Part shown: one piece after another, positions 5,604 to 8,462 of the stretch
How the letters are laid out: each line of letters starts with the position of its first letter
Numbering within the stretch: the stretch's first letter is position 1
DNA from: Acidobacteriota bacterium
GTDB lineage: Bacteria > Acidobacteriota > Terriglobia > Terriglobales > Acidobacteriaceae
Length of the DNA stretch: 8,462 nt
Direction of reading: 5' to 3'
Assembly: GCA_021778875.1 (NCBI GenBank)
Contig: JAJYBT010000062.1
Coordinates: forward strand, 1-8,462
Translations under genes and position numbers: made by a program
The notes under the pieces: generated by a model
Databases searched by the model: none
Told to the model about the DNA's origin: nothing
The model's input: the letters and a program-made list of their open reading frames with translations, nothing else

Positions 5604-5790
5604 CTGCGCTTTTGTGCCCACTCGTTTAGGCCGCTCTATTGGGTTTTTCCGCAGCCCCTTCAGAAGCCCCCGAGGGGAAGTTCTTTCAGACTGACCCATT
5701 ACCGGCGCGTGACACCCGTCACTTGGTGCGCACACAGCAGGTGCCCTAAAGCCGTCCTCTGCGTCAAACAACGCAAAGGGGGAGCCAGCC

Positions 5791-5982
5791 ATGAAACCCT
5801 TGGTAGAACTCCATCTCCGTGACGATTCCGAAAAAGCAGCCACGCCAAGTCCTCCCAAACAGGAAGGTGAAGAATCCAAGCCTCTTGTGCCAAGCAAGAA
5901 GCTGAATCGCATGGCCAGAAAGGCCGCGCACAGGGCGGCGGTGGATGCAGGCCGCAGCTCGTCAGGCCTCTTTTCGAAGTAG
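5791..5982 (+). CDS. Small protein with basic C-terminal half (63 residues), unknown function
   Basis: I do not recognise this protein. It begins MKPLVELHLRDDSEKA, continues with a Pro/Glu/Lys-rich, probably disordered stretch (17-36), and ends in an Arg/Lys/Ala-rich helix around KKLNRMARKAAHRAA (36-50) and SSSGLFSK. No signal peptide or membrane segment is seen. A basic amphipathic helix could bind nucleic acid, a ribosome or a membrane, but nothing proves any of these. Support for a real gene is the strong SD (AAAGGGGGAG, six bases before ATG) and a hairpin starting one base after the TAG. Its third positions are less GC-rich than those of uvrA, which could mean recent origin or chance. A long minus-strand frame overlaps it but reads through repeats and has no family-like sequence. 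Confidence 0.55.
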   Translation: MKPLVELHLRDDSEKAATPSPPKQEGEESKPLVPSKKLNRMARKAAHRAAVDAGRSSSGLFSK

Positions 5983-5983
5983 T

Positions 5984-6012
5984 GGACAAAAGGTGCAAGG
6001 CGCCGCTTGTCC
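5984..6012 (+). terminator. Hairpin directly after the 63-residue gene
   Basis: The outer stem GGACAA/TTGTCC (5984-5989 with 6007-6012) and inner stem GGTGC/GCGCC (5992-5996 with 6000-6004, one G-T pair) stack with a small 2x2 internal loop and an AAG loop. That is 11 base pairs starting one base after the stop codon. The tail is pyrimidine-rich but not a T run, so it may be a terminator or a 3'-end-stabilising structure. Confidence 0.45.
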
Positions 6013-6032
6013 CTCATCGCCTCTCCCCTCCA

Positions 6033-6046
6033 GCCGCTTTCGCGGC
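6033..6046. repeat. 5-bp GC hairpin in the uvrA upstream region
   Basis: GCCGC-TTTC-GCGGC is a perfect 5-bp stem. Read on the minus strand its loop is GAAA, a stable GNRA-type tetraloop. It is followed by AAAAA on the plus strand. Its function is unknown. Confidence 0.3.
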
Positions 6047-6106
6047 AGCAAAAAGGGATTCCCTGCGTCCGTCCGGCCGGCGTCACTTTCCGCCCATCCA
6101 GCGCCA

Positions 6107-6112
6107 TATAAT
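6107..6112 (+). promoter_or_regulatory. Candidate -10 element of the uvrA transcript
   Basis: A perfect TATAAT is followed by ATAAAGA-type AT-rich sequence. No good -35 hexamer lies 16-18 bases upstream and there is no extended -10 TG. The predicted start, six or seven bases downstream, coincides with the ATG of the upstream ORF at 6118. I saw no E. coli-type LexA box (CTG-N10-CAG) in 6000-6192. Confidence 0.45.
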
Positions 6113-6117
6113 AAAGA

Positions 6118-6191
6118 ATGGCCCGATGCGCTCTGAACCTCTCTGACGGGGCAGTGATACATCTGGCCCATTTCTTCCCGGTGCCTTCCCG

Positions 6192-6195
<4 letters not shown>
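6118..6195 (+). CDS. 25-codon upstream ORF overlapping the uvrA start
   Basis: ATG GCC CGA TGC begins a 25-codon frame ending in TGA (6193-6195). The peptide starts [13 protein letters not shown] and ends HFFPVPSR. Its stop overlaps the TTG start of uvrA (6192-6194) in the sequence TTGA, the arrangement seen in translational coupling. The ATG sits five bases after TATAAT, so its mRNA would be leaderless or nearly so. Only a weak AAAG-type sequence could act as an SD. This may be a leader peptide that delivers ribosomes to uvrA, which has no SD of its own, or a chance frame. Confidence 0.35.

Positions 6196-8462
<2,267 letters not shown>

Larger units (their letters stand above)
5487..5654. 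mobile_element. MITE- or REP-like palindromic element with 12-bp terminal inverted repeats
   Basis: CTGCGGAAAAAC (5487-5498) and GTTTTTCCGCAG (5643-5654) are exact reverse complements bounding 168 bases. Inside are a 26-base-period direct duplication and two further perfect 8-bp hairpins. There is no transposase and no clear target-site duplication at the ends. A short CCTTCA occurs outside both ends (5477-5482 and 5657-5662) but not flush. The architecture fits a non-autonomous MITE or a composite REP-type element. Whether it is multi-copy cannot be judged from one window. Confidence 0.45.
5406..5790. other. 385-base non-coding region rich in palindromes
   Basis: No reading frame here looks coding. 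The stretch holds three perfect 8-bp inverted repeats, a 22-base near-exact direct repeat and a 12-bp inverted repeat enclosing 168 bases, each listed separately. It also contains the 5-bp hairpin GTGAC-ACCC-GTCAC (5709-5722) and GCGT/ACGC (5761-5774). I see no convincing promoter for either flanking gene. Confidence 0.7.

Noticed and set aside
5547..6107. 186-residue minus-strand reading frame
   Set aside because: It crosses the palindromic repeats, is antisense to the better supported 63-residue gene and shows no domain-like pattern or coherent signal.
5406..6117. Searched for a tRNA, CRISPR array or attachment site in the non-coding stretches
   Set aside because: No cloverleaf with a TTC-type T-loop, no regularly spaced repeats with unique spacers, and no tRNA-derived end were visible.

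Overview
The window is GC-rich chromosomal DNA with strong C/G preference at third codon positions. It has housekeeping genes (hpt, lgt, uvrA), an SprT-like metalloprotease, and three exported proteins that include a long TPR protein. I think of Acidobacteria (Acidobacteriaceae/Terriglobia-like), because the small exported helical proteins, the style of the palindromic intergenic repeats and the divergent Lgt resemble what I remember from that group. This is recall, not a database result. No phage, plasmid, CRISPR, rRNA or tRNA signal was found.

Layout from left to right. Positions 1-153 hold a leftward promoter and a strong Shine-Dalgarno (SD) sequence for a gene that probably starts at the very left edge. 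Positions 154-1066 (minus) carry hpt followed directly by a SnoaL-like gene whose N-terminus seems to lie in another frame. A divergent intergenic region with a 17-base dyad separates hpt from lgt (1191-1973, plus). lgt converges on a leftward cluster spanning 2020-5393: a TPR protein (transcribed first), two exported helical proteins, then the SprT-like protease. A promoter-like sequence lies before the 152-residue protein, and a terminator-like hairpin lies between the two exported proteins, so the cluster is probably more than one transcription unit.

Positions 5406-5790 are non-coding and hold an unusual concentration of inverted and direct repeats bounded by a perfect 12-bp inverted repeat, resembling a MITE- or REP-type element. 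Next comes a small basic-tailed ORF (5791-5982) with a strong SD and a hairpin starting one base after its stop codon. The right end is uvrA, running off the window after 757 codons. Its TTG start overlaps the stop of a 25-codon upstream ORF that begins just downstream of a perfect TATAAT.

Functionally the genes cover purine salvage (hpt), lipoprotein maturation (lgt), nucleotide excision repair (uvrA) and a probable periplasmic set (TPR plus two helical proteins). They do not form one obvious pathway. I found no convincing new defence or mobile system. The most noteworthy items are the repeat cluster, the leader ORF of uvrA, the small ORF, the internal duplication in the SprT-like protein and the apparent frameshift in the SnoaL-like gene.
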